Of a stretch of DNA of 11,905 bases, positions 1 to 7,253 are shown piece after piece. The notes beneath the pieces were generated by a model. The model worked only from the letters and a program-made list of their open reading frames with translations. It was not told the DNA's origin and searched no databases. Position 1 is the stretch's first letter. Every line of letters starts with the position of its first letter. A program made the position numbers and the translations under genes. Source of the DNA: Candidatus Sodaliphilus limicaballi (GTDB lineage Bacteria > Bacteroidota > Bacteroidia > Bacteroidales > Muribaculaceae); the NCBI GenBank assembly GCA_018065815.1, contig JAGHSP010000056.1, positions 1-11,905 on the forward strand, read 5' to 3'.

Positions 1-597
1 TTCGTCGTGTTGGCAATGGATCGCGAGCACGGGGACTGTGATTGATGGCAACTGATGCTTGGTGATGGATATAAGTCTAAACAGGTCGGCAATGCGTGGC
101 AGCCATGAGGCATATTGCCACCAGTTACCTTGTTCCACTCCCATTTTGTCAATCATCGACAACACGTCGGGCGAGGTTGTCTTGACCTTAAACCCTATCT
201 TGATGTTGTTTGTGATGGCTTTACATGTAACATTGACTTTGAGAGGGGTAGCTATAGCAATAACAGCCTTTATCTTTTCACTGCATCGCACGCTCTCATT
301 GAGCACTAGCAATGCTCCCATTGAGCGCCCTAATAAAATAATGTGTTCGTAGTTGCTCCTGAGCTTATCGGTCGCCTGTGAGACGGCTTCCTGCCATAGC
401 GACAACGAAGCTCCGGCAAAGTCTTTCATGCTTCCGCCGTGCCCGGGAAGGGTGATTGCCACAGTGGAATATCCAAGTCGTTTAAACACGGGGATGAACT
501 CGTTCATGGCGTGGGCAGCCTCGGCGATGCCGTGGACCATCAGCACTACGGTCGAGGCACCTGTCACGTTGTTCACTATGGTGTTGCTGTTTGTCAT
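1..597 (-). CDS. alpha/beta hydrolase, C-terminus cut by window edge
   Basis: An open frame reads leftward from the ATG at 597-595 and is still open at base 1, so 199 residues are visible. It shows an alpha/beta hydrolase plan: an oxyanion-type HG (residues 22-23, in LMVHGIAE), a PGHG turn (51-54) typical of monoacylglycerol-lipase or carboxylesterase-like members, and the nucleophile elbow GRSMG with Ser92. Near the visible end the strand VPVLAIHCQHDE places Asp198 where the acid of the triad is expected. The catalytic His would lie beyond the window. No signal peptide is seen, so it is probably cytoplasmic and acts on an ester or thioester of unknown identity. Its ATG overlaps the TGA of nth (ATGA), implying translational coupling with nth and pheS. 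The class is secure from motifs; the substrate is not known. Confidence 0.85.
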   Translation of the reverse strand, partial: MTNSNTIVNNVTGASTVVLMVHGIAEAAHAMNEFIPVFKRLGYSTVAITLPGHGGSMKDFAGASLSLWQEAVSQATDKLRSNYEHIILLGRSMGALLVLNESVRCSEKIKAVIAIATPLKVNVTCKAITNNIKIGFKVKTTSPDVLSMIDKMGVEQGNWWQYASWLPRIADLFRLISITKHQLPSITVPVLAIHCQHDE

Positions 598-1226
598 TTT
601 TTGGAAAAGTGTTTGCACAGGTGGGTAATGGGGCAGTTGAGGCAGTCGGGGCGCTGTGACTTGCACACGTAGCGGCCGTGGAGCAGCAACCAGTGGTGCG
701 CCTTGTAGCGCAGGTGCTCGGGGATGTGGCGCGTGAGGGCCTTTTCTACTTCGAGCGGTGTCTTGCCGCTAGCCAGTCCCAGACGATTGCTCACGCGGAA
801 CACGTGTGTGTCGACGGCAATGGCTGCTTTGCCAAATACCACGCCCATGACCACGTTGGCAGTCTTGCGACCCACGCCGGGCAGCTGGGTGAGCTCGTCC
901 ATGGTTGAGGGGACGATGCTGTTGAACTTCTCTACCAGCATTGCCGCCATTGCCCGCAGGTGAGCCGCCTTGCTGTTAGGGTAGGAAACGCTCTTCACAT
1001 ATTCAAGTATGTCCTCGACGCTTGCGGCCGCCATAGCCTGTGGCGTGGGGTAGGCGGCAAAGAGAGCAGGCGTTACCATGTTAACGCGCTTGTCGGTGCA
1101 CTGGGCCGACAAGATCACTGCCACCAGTGTCTCAAACGGGTTGCTGAAAGTGAGTTCACTCTCGGGGTTGGGATTGGCGGCTGCAAAGTGGGCGAGCACT
1201 GCCTCATATCTCTCCTTTATTGTCAT
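594..1226 (-). CDS. nth: endonuclease III, DNA glycosylase/AP lyase
   Basis: This 210-residue protein has the full family length of the base-excision-repair enzyme that removes oxidised pyrimidines and nicks abasic sites. The helix-hairpin-helix reads LPGVGRKTANVV and carries the catalytic Lys121. The second catalytic residue is Asp139, in VDTHVFRVSNR. The C-terminus has the [4Fe-4S] ligands Cys188, Cys195, Cys198 and Cys204 in the C-x6-C-x2-C-x5-C spacing of E. coli Nth. The gene lies 75 bases downstream of pheS on the same strand, with a hairpin in the gap, and its stop overlaps the start of the hydrolase. No promoter of the Bacteroidota type was seen in the gap, so expression probably depends on read-through from pheS. 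Identification is firm. Confidence 0.97.
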   Translation of the reverse strand: MTIKERYEAVLAHFAAANPNPESELTFSNPFETLVAVILSAQCTDKRVNMVTPALFAAYPTPQAMAAASVEDILEYVKSVSYPNSKAAHLRAMAAMLVEKFNSIVPSTMDELTQLPGVGRKTANVVMGVVFGKAAIAVDTHVFRVSNRLGLASGKTPLEVEKALTRHIPEHLRYKAHHWLLLHGRYVCKSQRPDCLNCPITHLCKHFSKK

Positions 1227-1245
1227 TTGTCAAAATCTTACAACA

Positions 1246-1280
1246 ATGGCACATGCCCCGTTGGTTGGGAAATGTGCCAT
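1246..1280 (-). other. intercistronic hairpin between pheS and nth
   Basis: ATGGCACAT (1246-1254) and ATGTGCCAT (1272-1280) form a perfect 9-bp inverted repeat, with an inner CCC/GGG that could extend it. On the minus strand it lies 21 bases after the pheS stop and 19 bases before the nth start. What follows is only a weak T-rich stretch (TTGTTGTAAGATTTT). It could be a leaky terminator, an attenuator, or an RNA-processing or stability element that sets pheS above nth. Confidence 0.6.
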
Positions 1281-1301
1281 CGCATTGTATTGCTAACTTG
1301 A

Positions 1302-2339
1302 TTAGTGTGCGCTCTTGAACTCGTCGAGGAAGCGTGCGTCGTTCTCGCTGAACATGCGCAGGTCCTTGACCATGTACTTGAGGTTAGTGATGCGCTCAAC
1401 GCCCAGGCCGAATGCATAGCCGGTGTAAACACTGCTGTCGATGCCGCTTGCCTCGAGCACTGCGGGATCAACCATGCCGCAACCCAGAATCTCGACCCAG
1501 CCGGTGTGCTTGCAGAATCCACAGCCCTCGCCGCCGCACAGCATACAAGAGACGTCCATCTCGGCGCTGGGCTCGGTGAACGGGAAGTAGCTGGGACGCA
1601 GACGAATCTGGGTCTCGGGGCCGAAGAGCTCCTTGGCAAAGTTGAGAAGCACTTGCTTGAGGTCGGCAAAGGTCACGTTCTTATCGATGTAGAGACCCTC
1701 AATCTGGTGGAAGAAGCAGTGAGCACGCGCGGTGATGGCCTCGTTGCGGTAAACGCGTCCGGGGCAGATGATGCGGATGGGCGGCTGCTTGCGCTCCATG
1801 GTGCGCACCTGCACCGAGCTGGTGTGGCTGCGCAGCACAATGTTGCGTTTCACGTCCTCCTTGTTCTGCTCGATGAAGAAGGTGTCCTGCATGTCGCGTG
1901 CAGGGTGGTCGGCAGCAAAGTTGAGCGCGCTGAACACGTGCCAGTCGTCCTCAACCTCGGGACCATCGGCAAGGGTGAAGCCCAGGCGAGAGAAAATGTC
2001 GATGATCTGCTTGCGCACCACCGAGATGGGGTGGCGAGTACCCAGCTCGGCAGGGAATGCCGGGCGGGTGATGTCAATCTTGTTTTTCTCCTTCTCCTGC
2101 GCCTTGAATGTTTCCTTCAGGCCGTTAATCTTTTCAGTAGCAATGTTCTTCAGCTCATTGAGTTTCTGGCCCAGTTCTTTCTTCTGCTCGGCAGGAACGG
2201 TGCGGAAATCGGTGAACAATGCTGTGATTTCACCTTTTTTGCTCAGGTACTTGATGCGCAGCGCTTCAAGTTCCTCTTCGTTGGCGGCATGCAATGCAGC
2301 AAGTTCCGCTTTGAGTTTCTCTATTTTTTCAAATATCAT
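1302..2339 (-). CDS. pheS: phenylalanine-tRNA ligase alpha subunit
   Basis: This 345-residue protein charges tRNA-Phe as the catalytic alpha chain of the alpha2beta2 synthetase. Residues 1-85 are a charged, coiled-coil tRNA-binding arm. The class II core follows: a GPEVEDDWHVFSALNF segment (126-141), motif 2 around GRVYRNEAITARAHCFFHQ (194-212), and motif 3 around GLGVERITNLKYM (311-323). Residues 265-276 hold four cysteines as CxxC-x4-CxxC, a small zinc-ribbon-like insert also known from Bacillus-type PheS and absent from E. coli PheS. pheT is not adjacent in this window; nth follows instead. A TTG-N19-TAACTTTG promoter lies just upstream and gives a leader of about 16 nt. The start is the first ATG and gives the standard N-terminus. 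Confidence 0.98.
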   Translation of the reverse strand: MIFEKIEKLKAELAALHAANEEELEALRIKYLSKKGEITALFTDFRTVPAEQKKELGQKLNELKNIATEKINGLKETFKAQEKEKNKIDITRPAFPAELGTRHPISVVRKQIIDIFSRLGFTLADGPEVEDDWHVFSALNFAADHPARDMQDTFFIEQNKEDVKRNIVLRSHTSSVQVRTMERKQPPIRIICPGRVYRNEAITARAHCFFHQIEGLYIDKNVTFADLKQVLLNFAKELFGPETQIRLRPSYFPFTEPSAEMDVSCMLCGGEGCGFCKHTGWVEILGCGMVDPAVLEASGIDSSVYTGYAFGLGVERITNLKYMVKDLRMFSENDARFLDEFKSAH

Positions 2340-2361
2340 AGTCTATATATGTTTATCCATG

Positions 2362-2391
2362 CAAAGTTACAAAAAATAAAGCAAAGTGCAA
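2362..2391 (-). promoter_or_regulatory. pheS promoter (-33/-7 type)
   Basis: Read on the minus strand, TTG (2391-2389), 19 bases, then TAACTTTG (2369-2362) is an exact match to the Bacteroidota TTG-N19-TAnnTTTG consensus. Transcription should begin near 2356, giving a leader of about 16 nt before the pheS ATG at 2339. Confidence 0.75.
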
Positions 2392-2440
2392 GGGTATTTG
2401 TCGCATTATTTCACGCACGTTAGCGTTTGTGATATGAAAT

Positions 2441-2472
2441 TTTGGTAATTACGGTAACATTTGATAATTTTG
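2441..2472 (+). promoter_or_regulatory. tilS promoter (-33/-7 type)
   Basis: TTTG (2441-2444), 20 bases, then TAATTTTG (2465-2472) matches the Bacteroidota promoter form. The expected start near 2478 is only about 3 bases before the tilS ATG at 2481, so the transcript would be nearly leaderless. The pheS promoter is divergent and does not overlap it. Confidence 0.7.
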
Positions 2473-2480
2473 CAGTCTGT

Positions 2481-3839
2481 ATGCAAGGTCAGGAATTCAT
2501 ATCGCGTGTTGATGGTTACATCTGGTCGAATGCGTTGCTCGTGAGCGGCGGTCGGCCTGTGCTTGTGACGTTGAGTGGTGGCGCCGACTCGGTGGCTCTG
2601 CTCAGAGTGCTCGTGGCGTTGGGCTATGAGTGCATCGCTGCGCATTGCAATTTCCACCTGCGTGGCGAGGAGAGCGACCGCGACGAGCGGTTTGCCGTGT
2701 CGCTGTGCCGGTTGCTGGGCGTCAGGCTGGTGGTAAAGCACATGGACGTCGAGGCACGCCAGCGTGAGCGTGGCATCTCAGTCGAGATGGCATGCCGTGA
2801 GTTGAGGTATGAGTGGTTTGCGGCAATGGCTTCCGAATTTGGCTGCCAGGCCATAGCCGTTGCCCATCATGCCGACGACAACGTGGAGACCTTTTTCCTC
2901 AACGCCCTGCGCGGCACAGGCATAGCGGGCCTTGCCGGGATGAAGCCGCGCAACGGCAACATCGTGCGTCCGTTGCTGGGCGTGACCCGCAGTGAGATAG
3001 AGGAGTATCTCAATGAACTGGGGCAGCCGTATGTCGTTGACAGCACAAATCTCGAGAATGACTACAAGCGCAACCGCGTGCGCAATGTGATTGTGCCCGC
3101 TGTTGAGCGAGAGTTCCCCGGAGCCCGCAAGACGCTCCAGTCAACGGTTGAGCACACGAGGGAATGTGCTGACCTGTATCGAGACTTGCTTGGAGACTTG
3201 AAGTCGAGGCTTGGCATTGCTGATGGTGCCGAGTGCAGGGTTGGCGTGAAGGAGCTCTTGGCAGTTAAGACAAGCAACATGGCATTGCTCGTCCACGACT
3301 TGCTGGACAGTTATGGGGTAAGCCATGAACAGAGCGAATATATAGCCGAAATACTCTCTTCCAAAAGTAGGAAAGGGCAGAAAATCCATACATCAAGTCA
3401 TACTTTAAGCATAAGGGAGCAATATGTTATAATAGAAAAGAATAGCATTGGGATAAATGACCAAATACAGGTTGATTTCAGCGCGCTTCATGGCGTTAAA
3501 GAAATACTTGAAGTGAACACCGCGCCAACCAAGCCTTTCGCACCCAAGATGTGCGACGGAAAGGGTTCTGTCGCATTGCACAAGGATGTGCTCAAATGCG
3601 AGAATGTCGTTCTGCGCCATTGGCGTGAAGGCGATCGCATGCGTCCGTTCGGAATGCGTGGCACCAGGCTGGTGAGCGACATGTTCTCCGATGCAAAGTA
3701 TGGCCCCGTCGCTAGGCGTGCGGCATGGCTGCTTGATGTGGATGGTGAGATTGTTTGGGTGCTAGGATTGCGGTCGGGAAATTCCTTCAAGGTTGATGTG
3801 GGTTCCACTGACTACATTCTGGTCAATACTAAAAAATAA
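2481..3839 (+). CDS. tilS: tRNA(Ile)-lysidine synthetase
   Basis: TilS makes lysidine at the wobble base of the minor tRNA-Ile (CAU) so that it reads AUA. From the ATG at 2481 the protein has 452 residues. The N-terminal PP-loop ATPase has LSGGADS at 31-37, followed by HCNFHLRGEESDRDE and a conserved HHADDNVETFFLN segment. The C-terminal TilS domain is recognisable from LRHWREGDRMRPFGMRG through WVLGLRSGNSF. The frame can be extended upstream to a TTG at 2442, but that codon sits inside the promoter, so the ATG at 2481 is preferred. The stretch 3350-3480, between the catalytic and C-terminal domains, is visibly more A+T-rich than the rest of the gene. The stop codon is embedded in a terminator-like hairpin shared with the convergent gene. 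Confidence 0.96.
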   Translation: MQGQEFISRVDGYIWSNALLVSGGRPVLVTLSGGADSVALLRVLVALGYECIAAHCNFHLRGEESDRDERFAVSLCRLLGVRLVVKHMDVEARQRERGISVEMACRELRYEWFAAMASEFGCQAIAVAHHADDNVETFFLNALRGTGIAGLAGMKPRNGNIVRPLLGVTRSEIEEYLNELGQPYVVDSTNLENDYKRNRVRNVIVPAVEREFPGARKTLQSTVEHTRECADLYRDLLGDLKSRLGIADGAECRVGVKELLAVKTSNMALLVHDLLDSYGVSHEQSEYIAEILSSKSRKGQKIHTSSHTLSIREQYVIIEKNSIGINDQIQVDFSALHGVKEILEVNTAPTKPFAPKMCDGKGSVALHKDVLKCENVVLRHWREGDRMRPFGMRGTRLVSDMFSDAKYGPVARRAAWLLDVDGEIVWVLGLRSGNSFKVDVGSTDYILVNTKK

Positions 3840-3864
3840 GAGCACCATGAGTCACGGTGCTCTT
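3838..3864 (-). terminator. hairpin terminator shared by convergent genes
   Basis: AAGAGCACC (3838-3846) and GGTGCTCTT (3856-3864) form a perfect 9-bp stem with a 9-base loop. On the minus strand the stem is followed by ATTTTTT, making a canonical intrinsic terminator about 42 bases past the stop of the thioredoxin-like gene. On the plus strand it overlaps the last two bases of the tilS TAA and is followed by GTTGTG, a poor U tract, so termination of tilS there is less certain. Confidence 0.8.
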
Positions 3865-3905
3865 GTTGTGCATAGTAATGCTTTTAATTGTCTCGATGTT
3901 CCTGC

Positions 3906-4733
3906 TTATTTGTTGAACAGCAGGTTGGCCAGTGTTTCGGAGTCGGCATCGGGCGATGACATGATTCTCGCGATAACTTTCTCAATACGTTTCAAGCTTG
4001 CCTCGTTCTTGGCAAGCACGGTGTTGTCACGTCCAAGCACATAGAACACGGGAAGGGTGGGGAGGTCGTAACTTCCGCCGTCGTTAATGCTTTGCGACTT
4101 ATTCCACCCGTTGGTCACCCATGCGGGCATTTGTGTTTTCTTCCACTGCTTTTCGTTGGCCATGGGATTAATGGCAACCACTCTCACGATGCCTGTTTCT
4201 ACTGCTTGCTTGATGGCCGCGCTGGCTTGCAGGTTTTCCTTGACCTTGGCGCATGCGTCGCAGTCGGGGTCGTTGAAATACAGCAGTGTGAAACGTTTGT
4301 CATTATTTAGCAAGTTTCCCTTTTCACCTTTGTCTGTGATGTAGTCAATGTCGTTTGCGGTTTTTCCTATGCGGTTCTTCATTGCGCTTTCGAGCAAGGC
4401 TTTGGGGCGCATTTTCTCGTTGTTGCTCAGCACGAACGATTCGGTTGCGTGTTTGAGCACTGCCATATATACGTCCTCGTTGTGAAGGCTGTCGGTGGGG
4501 TCGCTCAGGCGGTTGAGGACCATGTCGAGGGCTTTGCGGTAGCTCTTGGGGTTGGTGCTCATCACCTGCATTGTCTGTTCTACAATGAGCATCGCGTTGT
4601 CGCGAGGCATCTTCTGTGTCTGCTCGATAAGTTTCATGAACTTGTCGGGGTCTAGCCCGAAAAATTGCTCATGTGCCGGCGCTGTGAATGCGGCTCCGAT
4701 AGCTAATGCTATTGCTAAAATAAATTTTTTCAT
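3906..4733 (-). CDS. exported thioredoxin-like protein with DUF5106-like N-terminus
   Basis: This 275-residue protein starts with a signal peptide (MKKFILAIALAIGAAFTAPA); there is no lipobox Cys, so it should be periplasmic and soluble. Residues 25-125 are helical and contain DPTDSLHNEDVYMAVLKH, which resembles the DUF5106 region found in front of thioredoxin folds in Bacteroidota. The thioredoxin fold follows. FTLLYFNDPDCDAC carries the redox pair Cys158 and Cys161 as C-D-A-C, and LPTLPVFYVLG holds the probable cis-proline Pro228. A role in periplasmic disulfide exchange, perhaps under reducing stress, is inferred from the fold; the partner is unknown. It diverges from the ybaK-aroC string through a shared promoter and ends at a strong terminator, so it is probably monocistronic. 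Confidence 0.85.
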   Translation of the reverse strand: MKKFILAIALAIGAAFTAPAHEQFFGLDPDKFMKLIEQTQKMPRDNAMLIVEQTMQVMSTNPKSYRKALDMVLNRLSDPTDSLHNEDVYMAVLKHATESFVLSNNEKMRPKALLESAMKNRIGKTANDIDYITDKGEKGNLLNNDKRFTLLYFNDPDCDACAKVKENLQASAAIKQAVETGIVRVVAINPMANEKQWKKTQMPAWVTNGWNKSQSINDGGSYDLPTLPVFYVLGRDNTVLAKNEASLKRIEKVIARIMSSPDADSETLANLLFNK

Positions 4734-4753
4734 CTTTTTTACGTGTTAAAGTC

Positions 4754-4784
4754 TTGCAAAGGTAAGCAACTTTGAGTATTTTTG
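4754..4784 (+). promoter_or_regulatory. rightward promoter for the ybaK-aroC string
   Basis: TTG (4754-4756), 20 bases, then TATTTTTG (4777-4784). The start is expected near 4790, giving a 16-nt leader. Its -33 and -7 boxes interleave with those of the leftward promoter. Confidence 0.75.
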
Positions 4785-4787
4785 CAA
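4757..4787 (-). promoter_or_regulatory. leftward promoter for the thioredoxin-like gene
   Basis: On the minus strand, TTG (4787-4785), 20 bases, then TACCTTTG (4764-4757). The start is expected near 4751, about 17 bases before the ATG at 4733. It occupies almost the same DNA as the rightward promoter. Confidence 0.75.
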
Positions 4788-4805
4788 TTAATAGACGCAA
4801 AAGAA

Positions 4806-5306
4806 ATGAAAAAGATAACTAAAACCAATGCAGCGCGCCTGCTCGACAGGGCCAAAGTGACCTACGAACTCATCCCCTACGAGGTGGATGAGAGCGATTT
4901 GGCCGCGGGCCATGTGGCTGACCAGCTGGGCGAAGACATACATTGCGTGTTCAAGACCCTGGTGCTCCATGGCGAGCGCACGGGGCATTTCGTGTGTGTG
5001 ATACCGGGATGTGACGAGGTGGACCTCAAAAAGGCCGCAAAGGTGTCGGGCAACAAGAAAGTTGACCTGATAGCAATGAAAGACCTGCTGGCGACCACCG
5101 GCTACATACGCGGCGGTTGCTCGCCCGTGGGCATGAAGAAACCGTTTCCCACGTTTTTCCACACCACGTGCAATGACTTTGAACACATCTATGTGAGTGC
5201 TGGCATGCGCGGCTTGCAATTTAAAGTCAATCCTGGCGACCTTGTGAAGTTTGTGGGTGCCCAGGTGGTTGACATAACATCTGACAAAACTGACGATAAT
5301 GAGTAA
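4806..5306 (+). CDS. ybaK: YbaK/EbsC-type Cys-tRNA(Pro) deacylase
   Basis: This 166-residue protein belongs to the YbaK/ProX editing family, which hydrolyses tRNA-Pro mischarged with cysteine in trans to prolyl-tRNA synthetase. Family marks are the VFKTLV strand with the essential Lys50, the PGCDEVDLKKAAKVSG segment (67-82), and the GYIRGGCSPVGMK loop (99-111). The frame extends upstream to a TTG at 4782, but that lies in the -7 box, so the ATG at 4806 is used; it has an A-rich leader and no Shine-Dalgarno. It is the first gene of the rightward string, and its TAA overlaps the aroC start by 8 bases. Bacterial YbaK proteins have varied specificity, so deacylase is firm and the exact mischarged tRNA is by family. 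Confidence 0.92.
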   Translation: MKKITKTNAARLLDRAKVTYELIPYEVDESDLAAGHVADQLGEDIHCVFKTLVLHGERTGHFVCVIPGCDEVDLKKAAKVSGNKKVDLIAMKDLLATTGYIRGGCSPVGMKKPFPTFFHTTCNDFEHIYVSAGMRGLQFKVNPGDLVKFVGAQVVDITSDKTDDNE

Positions 5307-6372
5307 TACGTTTGGCAACATATTGAGGCTTACCACCTTTGGCGAGTCTCATGGCATCGCAATAGGCGGCGTGCTCGACGGCATGCCGGCCGGTGTCGCT
5401 ATCGACATGGACGAGGTGCAGCGTGTTGTGGACCGCCGCCGCCCAGGGCAATCGGCCATGACGACTTCGCGCAGCGAGGACGACAGGGTTGAGATTCTTT
5501 CGGGTGTCTTCGATGGCGTCACGCTGGGCACGCCCATAGGTTTCGTAATCCGCAACAAGGATCATCATTCGGCCGATTACAGCGAGATCAAGGAATGCTA
5601 TCGCCCGTCGCATGCCGACTATACCTACGACGCGAAATACGGCATTCGTGACTACCGTGGCGGAGGGCGCTCGTCGGCACGCGAAACTGCTGCCCGTGTG
5701 GTGGGCGGGGCGATTGCCATGCAGGCGTTGAAGCAATTAGGCATTACTGTCACAGCATATACTTCTCAAATTGGGACTGTGTTGCTGGACGCATCAAAAA
5801 AGGTTGATTTGTCAAATATTGACAGTAATACTGTTCGCTGCCCCGATGCCGATACTGCTGCCTTGATGGAGGCTGAAGTGATGGCGGCGCGTGCTGCCGG
5901 CGACTCGCTGGGCGGCTGTGTCTCTTGTGTGGTCAACGGGGTTCCTGCGGGGCTGGGCGAACCGGTTTTCGGCAAGCTGCATGCCCAGCTGGGCGCGGCG
6001 ATGCTGGGCATTAATGCGGCTAAGGGCTTTGAGTATGGCGACGGATTTGCGTTTGCTGGTGCTCGTGGCAGTGAAGTGATGGACCGCTTTACTTCGTGCG
6101 ACGGCACGGTCACCACGCTCGACAACCACTCGGGAGGCATTCAGGGCGGCATCTCCAACGGTGCTCCCATCACGTTCAGAGTGGCGTTTAAGCCAGTGGC
6201 CACGCTGATGCGCGACATTGAGACTATCGACCGCAACGGCAATCCTGTCACACTGCATCCGCATGGCCGTCACGACCCCTGCGTCGTGCCTCGCGCTGTG
6301 CCCATTGTGGAGGCGATGGCGGCGCTTGTGATGCTTGATAATGTGCTCATGGCACGCACGTCGAGGCTGTGA
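5299..6372 (+). CDS. aroC: chorismate synthase
   Basis: This 357-residue protein has the usual family length. It catalyses the last shikimate step, the FMN-dependent trans-1,4 elimination of phosphate from EPSP to give chorismate for aromatic amino acids, folate and quinones. Diagnostic motifs are FGESHG (14-19), GTPIGFVIRNKDHHSADY (77-94), RDYRGGGRSSARETA (117-131), NHSGGIQGGISNG (276-288) and GRHDPCVVPRAVPIVEA (323-339). It starts inside the end of ybaK and its TGA shares one base with the next ATG. No other shikimate gene is in the window, so aroC here is detached from its pathway neighbours and sits among unrelated functions. Identification is firm. Confidence 0.98.
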   Translation: MSNTFGNILRLTTFGESHGIAIGGVLDGMPAGVAIDMDEVQRVVDRRRPGQSAMTTSRSEDDRVEILSGVFDGVTLGTPIGFVIRNKDHHSADYSEIKECYRPSHADYTYDAKYGIRDYRGGGRSSARETAARVVGGAIAMQALKQLGITVTAYTSQIGTVLLDASKKVDLSNIDSNTVRCPDADTAALMEAEVMAARAAGDSLGGCVSCVVNGVPAGLGEPVFGKLHAQLGAAMLGINAAKGFEYGDGFAFAGARGSEVMDRFTSCDGTVTTLDNHSGGIQGGISNGAPITFRVAFKPVATLMRDIETIDRNGNPVTLHPHGRHDPCVVPRAVPIVEAMAALVMLDNVLMARTSRL

Positions 6373-7253
6373 TGCGCAAAGGGTACTCGGAGTTTCTGGC
6401 CGAAAGGTTTGACGGCAAGGTGCAGAAGATTGCCGTGAATGCCGGATTCTCATGCCCTAACCGTGACGGCACCGTGGGGCGTGGCGGGTGCACATACTGC
6501 ACCAACGAGGCATTCAATCCTCGATACTGCGATGCCCGGCTCACTGTTGCCGAGCAACTGGAACGTGGAAAGGCATTTTTCGCCCGCAAGTACCCGAGCA
6601 TGAACTACCTGGCATATTTCCAGGCATACAGTAACACTCATGCCTGCGTCGATAGATTGCGAGAACTGTATAACGAGGCCCTTGCCGTGGATGGAGTGGT
6701 GGGCATCGTCATAGCTACTCGCCCCGACTGCTTGGGCGATGAAGTTGTGGAGCTGCTGTCGGAGTTGGCTGCGCGCACACGGCTCATCGTCGAATTGGGT
6801 GTAGAGACGATGCATGATGTCACCTTGCGCAAGGTGAATCGTTGTCACGATTGGACAACTGCCCGCAATGCAATTGTGTGCCTTGCCGAGCACGGTATTG
6901 CCGTGGGTGTCCACTTGATACTAGGGCTGCCGGGCGAGGACGAGTCGATGATGGAGCGCACGGTGAGAACCGTCGCGGCATTGCCGGTGACGGTTCTCAA
7001 ATTCCATCAGATGCAAGTCCTCAAAGGCACGAGGCTTGCCCGCCAATGGCAGGCAGGAGAGGTGGAGCTGATGCAGTGGACTGCACAGGAATATGCGTCG
7101 TTGTGCGCACGGCTGTTGAGGCTTTTGCCATCGCATGTCGTTGTAGAGCGTTTTGTGTCGCAGTCGCCGCCGTCGATGCTGCTGTCGCCACGGTGGAACT
7201 TGAAACCGGGTGAGTTTGCCCAGTTGCTAGAATCAAAAATGAATGAGTTATGA
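6372..7253 (+). CDS. YhcC/TIGR01212-type radical SAM protein
   Basis: This 293-residue protein starts at the ATG at 6372, which shares one base with the aroC stop (TGATG); a GTG one codon earlier is also in frame. The [4Fe-4S]-SAM cysteines are Cys28, Cys40 and Cys43 (CPNRDGTVGRGGCTYC, C-x11-C-x2-C), the long-spaced motif of E. coli YhcC and the TIGR01212 family. Further radical SAM marks are ELGVETMHDVTLRKVNR (141-157) and LILGLPGEDESMMERT (182-197). Residues 205-220 (PVTVLKFHQMQVLKGT) also match the family. The substrate of this family is, to my knowledge, not established; a link to tRNA or other macromolecule modification is speculation. The TGA overlaps the next gene's ATG by four bases. 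Confidence 0.9.
   Translation: MRKGYSEFLAERFDGKVQKIAVNAGFSCPNRDGTVGRGGCTYCTNEAFNPRYCDARLTVAEQLERGKAFFARKYPSMNYLAYFQAYSNTHACVDRLRELYNEALAVDGVVGIVIATRPDCLGDEVVELLSELAARTRLIVELGVETMHDVTLRKVNRCHDWTTARNAIVCLAEHGIAVGVHLILGLPGEDESMMERTVRTVAALPVTVLKFHQMQVLKGTRLARQWQAGEVELMQWTAQEYASLCARLLRLLPSHVVVERFVSQSPPSMLLSPRWNLKPGEFAQLLESKMNEL

Noticed and set aside
1994..2339. PheS as a shortened or fused protein because pheT is absent nearby
   Set aside because: The alpha chain is full length with all class II motifs, and pheS and pheT are unlinked in many genomes. The CxxC-x4-CxxC insert is known from other bacterial PheS proteins and is not a fusion.
1305..2423. A 372-codon plus-strand open frame opposite pheS
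   Set aside because: It is antisense to a fully conserved pheS, lacks recognisable motifs, and arises from the G+C-biased third positions of the real gene. Similar shadow frames opposite the exported hydrolase, aroC and rubrerythrin were rejected for the same reason.
2442..2480. Extended TilS N-terminus starting at TTG 2442
   Set aside because: The codons fall on the -33 and -7 boxes of the promoter and add residues not expected before the PP-loop domain.
3350..3480. A+T-rich patch in tilS as a sign of inserted or transferred DNA
   Set aside because: The frame is continuous and the patch covers the poorly conserved region between the catalytic and C-terminal domains, where relaxed composition is expected.
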